From assembly GCA_016719925.1 (NCBI GenBank), contig JADJYC010000003.1, positions 1 to 64,000 on the forward strand: 64,000 bases of DNA. The letters run 5' to 3'. Positions within the stretch are counted from its first letter, which is position 1, and the number at the start of each line of letters is the position of its first letter. The translations under genes and the position numbers were made by a program. Below the pieces are notes generated by a model. The model was given only the letters and a program-made list of their open reading frames with translations. It ran no database searches and was not told the origin of the DNA. This DNA comes from Crocinitomicaceae bacterium. Lineage in GTDB: Bacteria; Bacteroidota; Bacteroidia; Flavobacteriales_D; Crocinitomicaceae. This document shows, piece by piece, positions 7,252 through 15,508 of the stretch.

Positions 7252-7835
7252 TTGCAATGTTTCAACTGGGAGTTTATGTTTTGCTTTTATGCATGTTTAT
7301 ACCGGGATTAAAAAAAGATTTTTTCAATCCGGAAATCAGAATTTTTTTCAAACTGACTGCAACAACCGGAACATTTTTCTGTTTTGCATTTGCAGGACAA
7401 TCAGACGATGTACTGATTTTTCCAAATGATGGTTTTCAGGAATACATGATCCTTGTTCTCACATCTGTTATTTCAATCTGGTTCAGTCATTTTCCGGTAT
7501 TTCAATATTCCAGAATAGCTGAATTTATTGCTGACAGCCTAAGAGGAGTTCTCTTCATTCTTTCGCTGCTGACCTGTTACAAATTCATTATCATACTTCC
7601 ATTCGTACTTTTTCCAATTCTTGGAGCCATGATTTTTGTTCCCTATATCATCACATTAATATGCCTGTATGAAATTTGGAATTCAAATCCGGTGCAGTTC
7701 AGAATGAAATTTTTCCGGTCATTTCTCATCGGAATGTCATTGTTGTTTTTGATACAGGTGATAATGAATTTATACTCAGAAAATAACTGGGAACTGATCA
7801 AACTTTTTACGCTTGACTATTTTATACTCGACTGA
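7227..7835 (+). CDS. Hypothetical polytopic membrane protein
   Basis: 202 residues with about six hydrophobic helices (for example GILIAMFQLGVYVLLLCMFI at the N-terminus and SFLIGMSLLFLIQVIMNL near the C-terminus) and few soluble residues. The family is not recognised. It overlaps the Coq4-like gene by 25 bases and stops one base before the next ATG, so it is part of the 6790-8580 transcription unit. Confidence 0.65.
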   Translation: MGSGAGILIAMFQLGVYVLLLCMFIPGLKKDFFNPEIRIFFKLTATTGTFFCFAFAGQSDDVLIFPNDGFQEYMILVLTSVISIWFSHFPVFQYSRIAEFIADSLRGVLFILSLLTCYKFIIILPFVLFPILGAMIFVPYIITLICLYEIWNSNPVQFRMKFFRSFLIGMSLLFLIQVIMNLYSENNWELIKLFTLDYFILD

Positions 7836-7836
7836 T

Positions 7837-8580
7837 ATGCCATTTACTTTTTCACATCCTGCCATTGTTTTGCCATTGATTAAAATCAATCCAAAATATG
7901 TGTCTTCCTCTGCGCTAATAATGGGATCTATGGCACCTGATTTTGAATATTTCATCAATATGGAACTGGGCCGAGTTCATGGGCACACCATGGCCGGAGC
8001 ATTTTATTATGATCTTCCCGTTACACTGATCTGTCTGCTGATTTTTCATTTGATGGTAAGAGATTCTCTCGTTGATCATCTGCCGCATCCTTTGCAAAAA
8101 AAGTACAATCATTTGAAGGGTATGAACTGGCTATTGTACTTCAAAAAAAAATGGATTGTTGTACTTTACTCCTCTGTTATCGGAATCATGTCACATCTTT
8201 TCTGGGATTCATTCACTCATGCACCAGGTTATTTTGCTAACCTGATTCCTTTTTTACAAAACGATGTTTCATTTTTGGGGCATTCTATAAAAGCCTATTA
8301 CTTTTTACAATTTATAAGTTCAGTTTTTGGTGCATTGATTATTTTGGTTGTTATTGCCTGGTATTATCCGGCGTGGAAAAACTATTCCATTCTTAAATTA
8401 AAAAGCTGGCAAAAGACTCTGAATTATTTACTGGTTGTGATGGTTGTGTGCTTTATTGTAATGATGCTGCGCGGAATAGAAAACCTGAATGAATTTGTTG
8501 CAACAGCAATAGCAGGGACATTAATCGGACTAATAGTTGCACCATTTATTTTATCAAAATTCAGGTTAACAACCAATTGA
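7837..8580 (+). CDS. DUF4184 family integral membrane protein
   Basis: 247 residues. The N-terminus MPFTFSHPAIVLPL, the following GSMAPDFEYF and the downstream SHLFWDSFTH are the defining blocks of DUF4184, a membrane family with conserved His and Asp residues reminiscent of membrane-bound metal-dependent hydrolases. About five helices follow. The ATG at 7837 is the family start; an in-frame TTG at 7813 lies in the upstream gene. It closes the operon-like run 6790-8580. Enzymatic activity has not been established for the family to my knowledge. Confidence 0.82.
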   Translation: MPFTFSHPAIVLPLIKINPKYVSSSALIMGSMAPDFEYFINMELGRVHGHTMAGAFYYDLPVTLICLLIFHLMVRDSLVDHLPHPLQKKYNHLKGMNWLLYFKKKWIVVLYSSVIGIMSHLFWDSFTHAPGYFANLIPFLQNDVSFLGHSIKAYYFLQFISSVFGALIILVVIAWYYPAWKNYSILKLKSWQKTLNYLLVVMVVCFIVMMLRGIENLNEFVATAIAGTLIGLIVAPFILSKFRLTTN

Positions 8581-8602
8581 TTAATTTCTATAACTTAGTT
8601 CT

Positions 8603-8974
8603 ATGGCAGAATTTAAGAATGAGAAAAAAGGAATTGGTTTAGGATTTGCATTAAACGGAATACGCACATTTTTCAAAGAATGCCGGAATGCAAAGATTCA
8701 TTTATTTATGGCCTTTATTGCCGTAGTTACCGGAATTGCACTCCGGATTCATCCATCAGACTGGGGCTGGATACTGCTTTCTATTTCGCTTGTATTTATA
8801 ACTGAAATGCTGAATACTTCTATTGAAAAATTAGCCGATGAAGTAACACTTGAAAAAAATCCGGAGATTGGTAAACTGAAAGATATTTCAGCAGGCGCCG
8901 TTCTCATCAGTGCGCTGTTTGCAGTGGCTGTTGGATTAATAGTTTTTATTCCTGCTGTTTTGCGGTTATTTTAA
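8603..8974 (+). CDS. dgkA: Diacylglycerol/undecaprenol kinase
   Basis: A 123-residue membrane protein of the prokaryotic DAGK family, which phosphorylates diacylglycerol or undecaprenol in the inner membrane and so recycles lipid carriers. The family signature TEMLNTSIEKLAD (about residues 67-79) and KDISAGAVL (about 93) are intact. Three hydrophobic helices are visible and the length is standard. In Gram-positive relatives of this short form, undecaprenol is the substrate; which lipid is used here cannot be read. Confidence 0.88.
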   Translation: MAEFKNEKKGIGLGFALNGIRTFFKECRNAKIHLFMAFIAVVTGIALRIHPSDWGWILLSISLVFITEMLNTSIEKLADEVTLEKNPEIGKLKDISAGAVLISALFAVAVGLIVFIPAVLRLF

Positions 8975-9038
8975 TTACTGTCTTTTGATTTATATAAATC
9001 CATAACCAAATCCCTTTTCATTGCGTAGAACCCTGTCC

Positions 9039-9512
9039 ATGGAAGAAAGAAAAATCCATATTACTTACAAAAGCACCAATCAAAAAACGGACTTTAGTTC
9101 GGCCGTTCAGCATCTGATTGATGAAACAATTTCATTTTCTGCAAATGCGTATGCACCTTACTCCGATTTTAAAGTGAGTGCTTGTTTATTGCTTGAAGAT
9201 GGAAAAATTCTGAAAGGAACCAACGTTGAAAATGCTTCATACCCGGTTTGTATTTGTGCAGAAAGAACGCTGGTATCACATGCTGTTTCCAATTATCCGC
9301 AAACAAAAATTGAGGTAATAGCAATTTATGTAGATAAAGATCTGGCTACTCCTGTTCCGCCATGTGGACTGTGCCGTCAAACATTGGTTGAAGTTGAAAA
9401 CAGACAGAAAAAATCTATTCAGATTTTACTGATTGCCAAAAACGGAACCATCATACAATTTGACAAATGCAGTGATCTGCTTCCGCTGAGTTTTGGATCA
9501 GAATTTCTTTGA
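9039..9512 (+). CDS. cdd: Cytidine deaminase
   Basis: A 157-residue homotetrameric-type cytidine deaminase, which converts cytidine and deoxycytidine to uridines in pyrimidine salvage. The zinc site is complete: Cys73 and catalytic Glu75 in the CAE motif (CICAERTLV) and Cys109 and Cys112 in PCGLCRQ. The substrate motif NVENASYP is present. The ATG at 9039 is used; an upstream in-frame TTG at 9021 adds residues not expected in the family. The stop abuts the convergent stop of the DUF4919 gene with no spacer. Confidence 0.93.
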   Translation: MEERKIHITYKSTNQKTDFSSAVQHLIDETISFSANAYAPYSDFKVSACLLLEDGKILKGTNVENASYPVCICAERTLVSHAVSNYPQTKIEVIAIYVDKDLATPVPPCGLCRQTLVEVENRQKKSIQILLIAKNGTIIQFDKCSDLLPLSFGSEFL

Positions 9513-10256
9513 TTATTCATCCGGATCTTCATCTTCCTCATCCTCCGGATCAGGATCTGGCAAATCTGCATCTTTGAATGAATCAGAAAAACTAAGCAGC
9601 GGCATCTGCACATTAAAATATAATTCCTTGATTTTTTTCTTGCGGACTTTCCTTTGACTTTTTTTTTCAAAAATCAGCAGATCACAATCATTGATCAGAA
9701 CCTGTTGTTTGACATACAAACCCAAATCCCCCACAATACGATATTCATCATCTACAGAAATAACCACATAAGCAGTCTCAAGAGATTTTCCGTCTCCTGA
9801 AGCATAGATGACGTCTAGAAATCCAAAATACTTTTTTCCATAGATTTTTGCTAAAAGCGTATCACCGGTTTCCAGACACGCAATAATCATTTTAAGAGTG
9901 ACTTCAATATCCACAGGATTTTCTGCAAGAACATCTTTACCTTTTAACAGCGCATTTTTATAATCGCGGTTTTTGTAAATAGTATTGAACTCCTTTTTCA
10001 GATCAGTGATTCCATAAGGATGATAATTTTCCTGAAATACATTTCCGTAATATAAATACTTGTAGTCAGAATAATTCAGCGTAGTATCATCTGAATGAAT
10101 TCTTTCTAAAAGTGAAGGGTAATAATAGTTTGATTCCGGATTTTCAATTTCCTTTTTGATTTCTGAAAAATCAATACGCCCGATATTCTGCCCAACAACA
10201 GGCGCAGATGAAATAATAAAAAAGGACAAAAGAATTACAAAGTTCAGCCGGGTCAT
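9513..10256 (-). CDS. DUF4919 domain-containing exported protein
   Basis: 247 residues with a signal peptide ending near VVGQ and a body resembling DUF4919 of Bacteroidota (FSEIKKEIENPESNYYYPSL, then FGNV-like repeats around YYGNVFQENYHPYG). A tail rich in Asp and Glu (PDPDPEDEEDEDPDE) ends the protein. The N-terminal half has a TPR-like helical look. I chose ATG 10256 because it begins the signal peptide; the frame stays open further upstream without a plausible start. Function unknown; probably periplasmic. Confidence 0.72.
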   Translation of the reverse strand: MTRLNFVILLSFFIISSAPVVGQNIGRIDFSEIKKEIENPESNYYYPSLLERIHSDDTTLNYSDYKYLYYGNVFQENYHPYGITDLKKEFNTIYKNRDYKNALLKGKDVLAENPVDIEVTLKMIIACLETGDTLLAKIYGKKYFGFLDVIYASGDGKSLETAYVVISVDDEYRIVGDLGLYVKQQVLINDCDLLIFEKKSQRKVRKKKIKELYFNVQMPLLSFSDSFKDADLPDPDPEDEEDEDPDE

Positions 10257-10433
10257 TGAATAAATATAACCAAAATCTGAACCAAATGTTACAAAACAGA
10301 CTTTTACGCAGACTGAAAATATTGAATTGAAATGGTGATAGATATGATTCTCTCTGCCTTTTACTAACAAAAGTCATCTCAAAAACAAATGAACATCCAT
10401 TCTTTCACAGGGTTCAGTTCTTTTCTAATGACG

Positions 10434-10441
10434 TAACTTTG
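10434..10441 (+). promoter_or_regulatory. -7 element TAACTTTG before T9SS cargo gene
   Basis: TAACTTTG matches TAnnTTTG, 21 bases before the ATG at 10463. No exact TTG is seen 19 bases upstream; a TTC lies close to that position. Confidence 0.5.
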
Positions 10442-10462
10442 TCAAAATGTAAATAACCTATT

Positions 10463-11719
10463 ATGAAAAAAATTTTATTCTATTCAGCTTTTTTGATCAC
10501 ATCAACCAGTGTGGCACAATCTACAGCTTCTGAAATCACCGGACAGCCAAACAATGCTCAACTGTCAGACCAGACGAAAACATACACTTCATGCGGTTAC
10601 CTGCAGGAAGGTAATGCACTTGAAAATGGCCGTATCAGTCAAACCAGCTGGCCTTTGGTTTGCGCAGATGATTTTATTGTACCAGACGGAGAATGCTGGA
10701 GCATTAATAATGTTTTGACTCCATTTATGACAAGTGGATTTACCGGCACAGATAATATTATAATTACTTTCTATGCAAATGGAACCGGAGCTCCCGGAAC
10801 AGTTGCTGGGAGTTTTACAGCAACCCCGTCTGATTTTACCACCACAAACATTGGTACCGCTTATGGATTAACTGTATATTCATTTGATATCAACATGAGC
10901 ACACCCGTTGAACTTTGCGGAGGACCAGGAGGTACAACTTATTGGATTTCAGCTCAGGCCGATAATGTAAGCGGGGCTACCTATTACTGGGAATTCACTA
11001 CATTACCAACCTACGGTAGTAATGCGCTGGCAGCACCAAATACTTCAGGTCCATGGACATCATATGGAGCAGATAACTTTGTTTTTACTATTAATTACGG
11101 TGAAATCAATGATATTACTTTGACTGAATGTGAAGGATTTTCAATTACTGTAGGAGCTACTACTTATACTACTTCTGTTGTGGTTTCTGAAACATTAACC
11201 TCAGTTCTTACAGGTTGTGATTCTATTGTAAATCTTGATTTAACCATTCTGCCCGCACCGGATAACGGAGTAACTCAAACAGGAGTAACACTTGAAGCAG
11301 ATGATGCCACAGCAACTTACCAATGGCTGGATTGCAATGACAGTTATGCAATTATGTCCGGTGAAACCAATCAGACATTTACGTTTCCAACCAACGGAAG
11401 TTTTGCAGTTGAAGTAACGTCAGGCGGATGTGTAGATACTTCTGCTTGTTTTTTGATTGACTACTCTGGTCTTAATGAAAATAATAACGCTCTGATTTCA
11501 GCTTATCCGAATCCTGCTTCTGAAACATTATTTATTGCCGGAATCAACCAGTTATCTGAAATTTCATTGATCACAATCACTTCTGTTTCAGGGCAGATTG
11601 TTTATTCAACAGATAAAGTGACTGGTCAGTTCAATATTGATTATCTGGCTTCAGGAGTTTATGCTGTGAATATAAGCCACAGTACAGGTGTTGAAACCAT
11701 CCGTTTTGTAAAAGAATAA
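10463..11719 (+). CDS. Secreted protein with T9SS type A sorting domain
   Basis: 418 residues. An N-terminal signal peptide (KKILFYSAFLITSTSVAQ) and a C-terminal type A sorting domain of about 75 residues (SAYPNPASETLFI ... ASGVYAVNIS ... RFVKE) mark it as a type IX secretion cargo, exported to the cell surface or medium. The middle has Cys-containing beta-rich modules, including a fish-type segment with LTECEGFSITVG and CDSIVNLDLTI that is common in Bacteroidota adhesin-like proteins. No catalytic motif is seen. It is monocistronic, with its own -7 element and a strong terminator. Confidence 0.85.
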   Translation: MKKILFYSAFLITSTSVAQSTASEITGQPNNAQLSDQTKTYTSCGYLQEGNALENGRISQTSWPLVCADDFIVPDGECWSINNVLTPFMTSGFTGTDNIIITFYANGTGAPGTVAGSFTATPSDFTTTNIGTAYGLTVYSFDINMSTPVELCGGPGGTTYWISAQADNVSGATYYWEFTTLPTYGSNALAAPNTSGPWTSYGADNFVFTINYGEINDITLTECEGFSITVGATTYTTSVVVSETLTSVLTGCDSIVNLDLTILPAPDNGVTQTGVTLEADDATATYQWLDCNDSYAIMSGETNQTFTFPTNGSFAVEVTSGGCVDTSACFLIDYSGLNENNNALISAYPNPASETLFIAGINQLSEISLITITSVSGQIVYSTDKVTGQFNIDYLASGVYAVNISHSTGVETIRFVKE

Positions 11720-11733
11720 GATAATTTTAATTT

Positions 11734-11772
11734 AAAAAGCCGGATAGCCTGAGGGTTGTCCGGCTTTTTTTA
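11734..11772 (+). terminator. Rho-independent terminator
   Basis: AAAAAGCCGGATAGCC pairs with GGTTGTCCGGCTTTTT over a short TGAG loop, with a T tract after the stem. It lies 15 bases downstream of the T9SS cargo gene. Confidence 0.85.
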
Positions 11773-11875
11773 TATACAGATCATTTGAAACCGTTGATTA
11801 TTAAACACGGTTGAAACAACCTTGGGAATTCAACGTACAATGGGTTTCAGACAATTAAGTTTTAAAATAATGAAC

Positions 11876-11883
11876 TATATTTG
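11876..11883 (+). promoter_or_regulatory. -7 element TATATTTG before pdhA
   Basis: TATATTTG fits TAnnTTTG and ends 25 bases before the ATG at 11909. It is probably the promoter of the pyruvate dehydrogenase operon. No good -33 TTG is visible. Confidence 0.5.
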
Positions 11884-11908
11884 CAGGTTCATTGGAATCT
11901 AAGTGTGT

Positions 11909-12957
11909 ATGGCAACAAAAACAGCTGATAAACCCAACAAGTCTACCCGTAAATCGGGATCTGATAAATTTGGAAAAGACACCTATGTAAAATGGTATAA
12001 AGACATGCTTCTCATCCGCAAGTTTGAAGAGCGTTGTTCTCAACTCTACATTCAACAAAAATTTGGTGGATTTCTGCATCTTTATATAGGTCAGGAAGCG
12101 CTTGCAGTAGCTGCAGCTTCAGCTTGTAAAAAAGGAGACAAACATATTACTGCTTACCGTGATCACGGTCACCCGATTGCATTGGGAACAAATCCGCGTA
12201 TTCTGGCGGCTGAGTTGTACGGAAAAATTACCGGATGCTCAAAAGGTAAAGGCGGATCCATGCACTTTTTTGATGTTGAAAATGGATTTTACGGAGGACA
12301 CGGAATTGTAGGTGCTCAGATACCAATGGGTGCCGGAATGGCCTTTGCAGAAAAATATAACGGCACTGATAACGCAGTGCTTTGTTCTTTTGGTGATGGC
12401 GCAGCCAGACAAGGTGCTTTGCATGAAACTTTCAATATGGCCATGATGTGGAAACTTCCTGTCATCTTCATTATTGAGAACAATAATTATGCAATGGGAA
12501 CATCTGTTGAAAGAACAACCAATGTGCATGATCTTACAAAAATAGGTCTGTCTTATGAAATGCCTTCTTTTGCAGTTGACGGAATGAGACCTGAGTCAGT
12601 ACATGAGGCTTTTGAAGAAGCACTTGCACGTGCGCGGCGCGGTGACGGTCCAACATTGCTGGATATCCGTACTTACCGTTACAAAGGTCACTCCATGTCT
12701 GATCCTCAGAAATACAGAACAAAAGAAGAAGTGGCTGAATGGCAGGAACAAGATCCGATTGAACATGTTTTGAGAGTCATAAAAGAAAATAAATTTCTGA
12801 CAGAAAAAGAAATTGAAGAGATTGACAACTGGGTAAAAATGAAGTGGACGAATCAATAAAATTTGCTGAAGATTCTCCGCTCCCACCTGCTGAAGAATTA
12901 TATAAAGATGTTTATATGCAGGAAGATTATCCGTACATCAAAGAATTTTTAGCTTAA
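11909..12957 (+). CDS. pdhA: Pyruvate dehydrogenase E1 alpha subunit, frameshifted near 3' end
   Basis: The thiamine-diphosphate-dependent E1 alpha subunit, which decarboxylates pyruvate and reductively acetylates the lipoyl group of E2. The TPP motif begins with GDGAARQG (about residues 162-169) and ends ENNNYAMGT (about 190-198). YRDHGH and the phosphorylation-loop-like YRYKGHSMSDPQKYRTKEE region are typical. The literal frame stops at 12859, but one extra A in the A5 run at 12835-12839 continues to a family-like end (LYKDVYMQEDYPYIKEFLA) at 12957, giving 349 residues. The E1 beta gene is not adjacent, a common arrangement in this phylum. Spacing to E2 is 21 bases. ATG 11909 is preferred over GTG 11903. 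Confidence 0.92.
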
Positions 12958-12978
12958 CAAACCAACAAGAAAAAAATT

Positions 12979-14003
12979 ATGGCAGAAATTGTTCGCATGC
13001 CCAAATTGTCAGACACCATGGTAGAAGGTGTTGTTGAAAAAAACCAGATCCTGCACCTGTAAAAGAATCTCAGCCTGTTGCTGTTGCTCAACCAGTTGCT
13101 GTTGCTCAACCAGTTGCTGCCTCGCATACTGCTTCATCAAATGGAAACGGAAGAATATTTGTTTCTCCGCTCGCTAAAAAAATGGCTGAAGAAAAAGGAA
13201 TTGATCTTTCAACCGTAAACGGAAGTGGTGAAAATCACCGCATCGTTAAAAAGGATATTGAAAATTATTCTCCTTCGGCTGCAAAAAGCGGAGGAGTTAT
13301 TTATGCTGCCGCAACCGGAACTGAATCTTACAATGATGTTCCAAATTCACAAATGCGTAAAGCAATTGCACGTACACTTTCTGCCTCTAAATTTTCTGCA
13401 CCGCATTTCTATCTTAAAATGGAAGTGGATATGGATAATGCCATTGCAGCGCGTGAAGCAATCAATGCCGGCGGTGAATATAAAATTTCATTCAATGACA
13501 TGGTGATCAAAGCGGTTGCTTCAGCATTGAGAAGACATCCAAAAGTAAATGCTGACTGGATGGGAGATTTTATCCGTTATAACAGTCACATTCACGTTGG
13601 AGTTGCTGTAGCAGTTGATGAAGGATTAGTTGTACCTGTTGTTCGTTTTACAGATTCAAAAGGATTTGCTCAAATCAGTGCAGAGATAAAGGATCTTGCA
13701 ACCAGAGCAAAAACAAAAAAATTACAGCCACAGGAAATGGAAGGCGGAACTTTTGCCGTATCCAATTTAGGTATGTTTGGAATTGAAGATTTTACATCGA
13801 TCATTAATCCGCCAAACGGATGCATTCTTTCAGTAGGCCAGATTAAATCAACACCGGTTGTAAAAAACGGACAGATTGTTCCGGGCAACGTGATGAAACT
13901 AAGTTTATCATGTGATCACCGTGTGGTTGACGGAGCAATAGGATCAGCATTTTTGAAAACACTGAAAGAGATTTTGGAGAATCCGGTGAAGATGTTGGTT
14001 TAG
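12979..14003 (+). CDS. pdhC: Pyruvate dehydrogenase E2 (dihydrolipoamide acetyltransferase), lipoyl domain deleted and frameshifted
   Basis: The first 21 residues (MAEIVRMPKLSDTMVEGVVE) are the start of a lipoyl domain, but the sequence then jumps at the A7 run 13037-13043 straight into the proline/alanine linker. The ETDKA-type lipoyl-lysine motif is absent. After one added A the frame continues through a linker with two perfect 18-bp repeats (13077-13112), the E1/E3-binding domain (VSPLAKKMAEEKGID) and an intact acetyltransferase domain with the catalytic LSCDHRVVDG. The restored product is about 341 residues, whereas family members with one or two lipoyl domains have roughly 420 to 560. 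A protein without a lipoyl lysine could not channel acetyl groups, so this is either an assembly deletion or a broken gene. Confidence 0.88.
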
Positions 14004-14052
14004 TCAAATAAGTTGTAAGACTTAAGATATAAGTTATAAGATTAATAAAATT

Positions 14053-14078
14053 GGAGGCTGTTGGCCTCCTTTTTTTTT
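14053..14078 (+). terminator. Rho-independent terminator after pyruvate dehydrogenase operon
   Basis: GGAGGC (14053-14058) pairs with GCCTCC (14064-14069) and nine T residues follow. It overlaps the stop codon of the convergent yceH gene by two bases. Confidence 0.85.
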
Positions 14079-14736
14079 ATCCTTTTAATTCCTTAATCAA
14101 CTCTTCCAGTTTCAATTTTGTTTCTGTCAATTCCTTTTCCAGATTTTCAATTCTTGCTTCTAAAGAGCTGACAGATTTTCTTGCGGGTTCTTCTGCTGCT
14201 GAAAAATTTTCCGCTGATTCATCATACGGGAAAAATGTATGCGCAAACCGGTTTTCTTTTTGTCCGGGTCTTCTGGGTAATTCTTTTACCAGCGCCATTT
14301 CATAAGATGCCAGTTGCTGCAATGTTTCCTGAACTGAACCTATAGAAGCAAATTCATGTAATCTGCCCGAATTAGAATTAATTTCTCCTGCAGTCAGCGG
14401 GCCTCTCAAAAAAAGCAAACACATGGCCGCAACACCTCCGTTAGAAATGTCAAACATGTTGTTAAAGTTATGTTTGTATTTGGCAGTTCTGCTTCCGCCG
14501 CCAATGACCGGAGAGACAAATCCTTTTCTTTTTAAACCGTCGAGTGCAAGAATCACAGTTTCTTCATCGTATTCTACCACCGGGTTTCTGGATGACTTTT
14601 GGTTGCATGCCGCAGTAAGTCCATTTAATGTCATGGGATAATAATCCGGTGTTGTTTTGCTTTTTTCCATAAGCGAACCAAGCACTCTAACCTCTTCTAA
14701 AGTGAGCTGTGGTAATTCAAAATTTTCTTCTTCCAT
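14077..14736 (-). CDS. yceH: YceH family protein (DUF480)
   Basis: 219 residues. The N-terminal LTLEEVRVLGSLMEKSKTTP and YPMTLNGLTAACNQKSSRNP are the diagnostic DUF480 blocks, which form tandem winged-helix domains. The C-terminal 40 residues form a predicted coiled coil (LEARIENLEKELTETKLKLE). The family is widespread and of unknown function. It lies 6 bases downstream of the DUF1569 gene and is probably co-transcribed with it. Confidence 0.9.
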   Translation of the reverse strand: MEEENFELPQLTLEEVRVLGSLMEKSKTTPDYYPMTLNGLTAACNQKSSRNPVVEYDEETVILALDGLKRKGFVSPVIGGGSRTAKYKHNFNNMFDISNGGVAAMCLLFLRGPLTAGEINSNSGRLHEFASIGSVQETLQQLASYEMALVKELPRRPGQKENRFAHTFFPYDESAENFSAAEEPARKSVSSLEARIENLEKELTETKLKLEELIKELKG

Positions 14737-14742
14737 ATTTTT

Positions 14743-15201
14743 CTAAACTCCAAATTGTTTGAGGTGATGATCCATGTGTTTGTAAAAAAGATTGTTCCAT
14801 TCTGTCAGATTCAAAACTCCAAAAGAAAGAGATTCTTTTCCGTCAAAATATTTTTCACCTTTTTCAAACGTCATATTCAAATAGTCTATCAACCTTTTTT
14901 TCTCCGTTTCAAAAATACGTCCATCTGAAATTAAAAATGCCGGTGCTGTGCGAATACTTTTTGGATACGGTTTTTCGCTCACTACCGCATTTTTCACAAA
15001 CAGTTTCAGCATCAATCTGACAAAGCCACCTGGTTTGGGATGCTTGTTCTCAAACGCCATTTCATAACTTACACAACAATGAGCAAACATCTGAGCAACA
15101 TTCATTTTGCCCCATTGAGGCTGCGATTCCGGAGTTAACTTATTAATACGGCTGATCAATTGTTCAGTAACTTCTTTGGTAAAAATATTTGGTAAAGCCA
15201 T
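14743..15201 (-). CDS. DUF1569 family protein (DinB-like fold)
   Basis: 152 residues. The motif WGKMNVAQMFAHCCVSYEMA near residue 30 and the C-terminal WNNLFYKHMDHHLKQFGV belong to DUF1569, a DinB/YfiT-like four-helix family with potential metal-binding histidines (HC near 41 and HMDHH near 145). A cytoplasmic thiol- or metal-dependent transferase role is possible from the superfamily but is not shown. The ATG at 15201 sits against a 23-bp repeat, so its promoter would lie within or beyond repeat sequence. Confidence 0.8.
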   Translation of the reverse strand: MALPNIFTKEVTEQLISRINKLTPESQPQWGKMNVAQMFAHCCVSYEMAFENKHPKPGGFVRLMLKLFVKNAVVSEKPYPKSIRTAPAFLISDGRIFETEKKRLIDYLNMTFEKGEKYFDGKESLSFGVLNLTEWNNLFYKHMDHHLKQFGV

Positions 15202-15223
15202 TTTTTTTGAGGAGTTAGGATTT
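15201..15223. repeat. 23-bp dispersed repeat, copy 2
   Basis: Identical to 3220-3242 over 23 bases. Here it directly precedes the start codon of the DUF1569 gene (its first base is the last base of the CAT complement), unlike copy 1, which follows a stop codon. Confidence 0.6.
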
Positions 15224-15316
15224 AAGATTCAGGAGTTAGTTTTTTTGAGCCATCAGCCATGTGGCAGGAGGTAATAATTTGTTTTCTATAATTTTAAACG
15301 TTATACTTTAATTGAT

Positions 15317-15508
15317 ACTTCCCGCTTTAACTTTGTCACCCGTACTTCAGCACTCGTACTTCAAACTTCGTACATCACACTTTTTACTTCAACCTTCGTA
15401 CCTCTTACTTCAAACTTCGTACTTCAACACTCTTACTTCAAACTTCGTACTTCTACCTTCGTACTTCAAACTTCGTACTTCTACCTTCGCACTTCAAACT
15501 TCCACTTC
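15317..15508. repeat. Low-complexity ACTTCAAACTTCGT block
   Basis: The gap 15202-15508 (307 bases) has no gene. Its right two-thirds is built from irregular 12-15 base units of the form TACTTCAAACTTCG or TACTTCAACCTTCG, in about ten copies. The same words appear as the spacer block of the array at 5051-5598 and in the 14-mers at 5599-5654. Confidence 0.7.

Noticed and set aside
13182..14003. A separate short acyltransferase gene starting at 13182
   Set aside because: The linker and start of the lipoyl domain upstream are in register once the frameshift at 13037-13043 is repaired, so this is the E2 gene itself.
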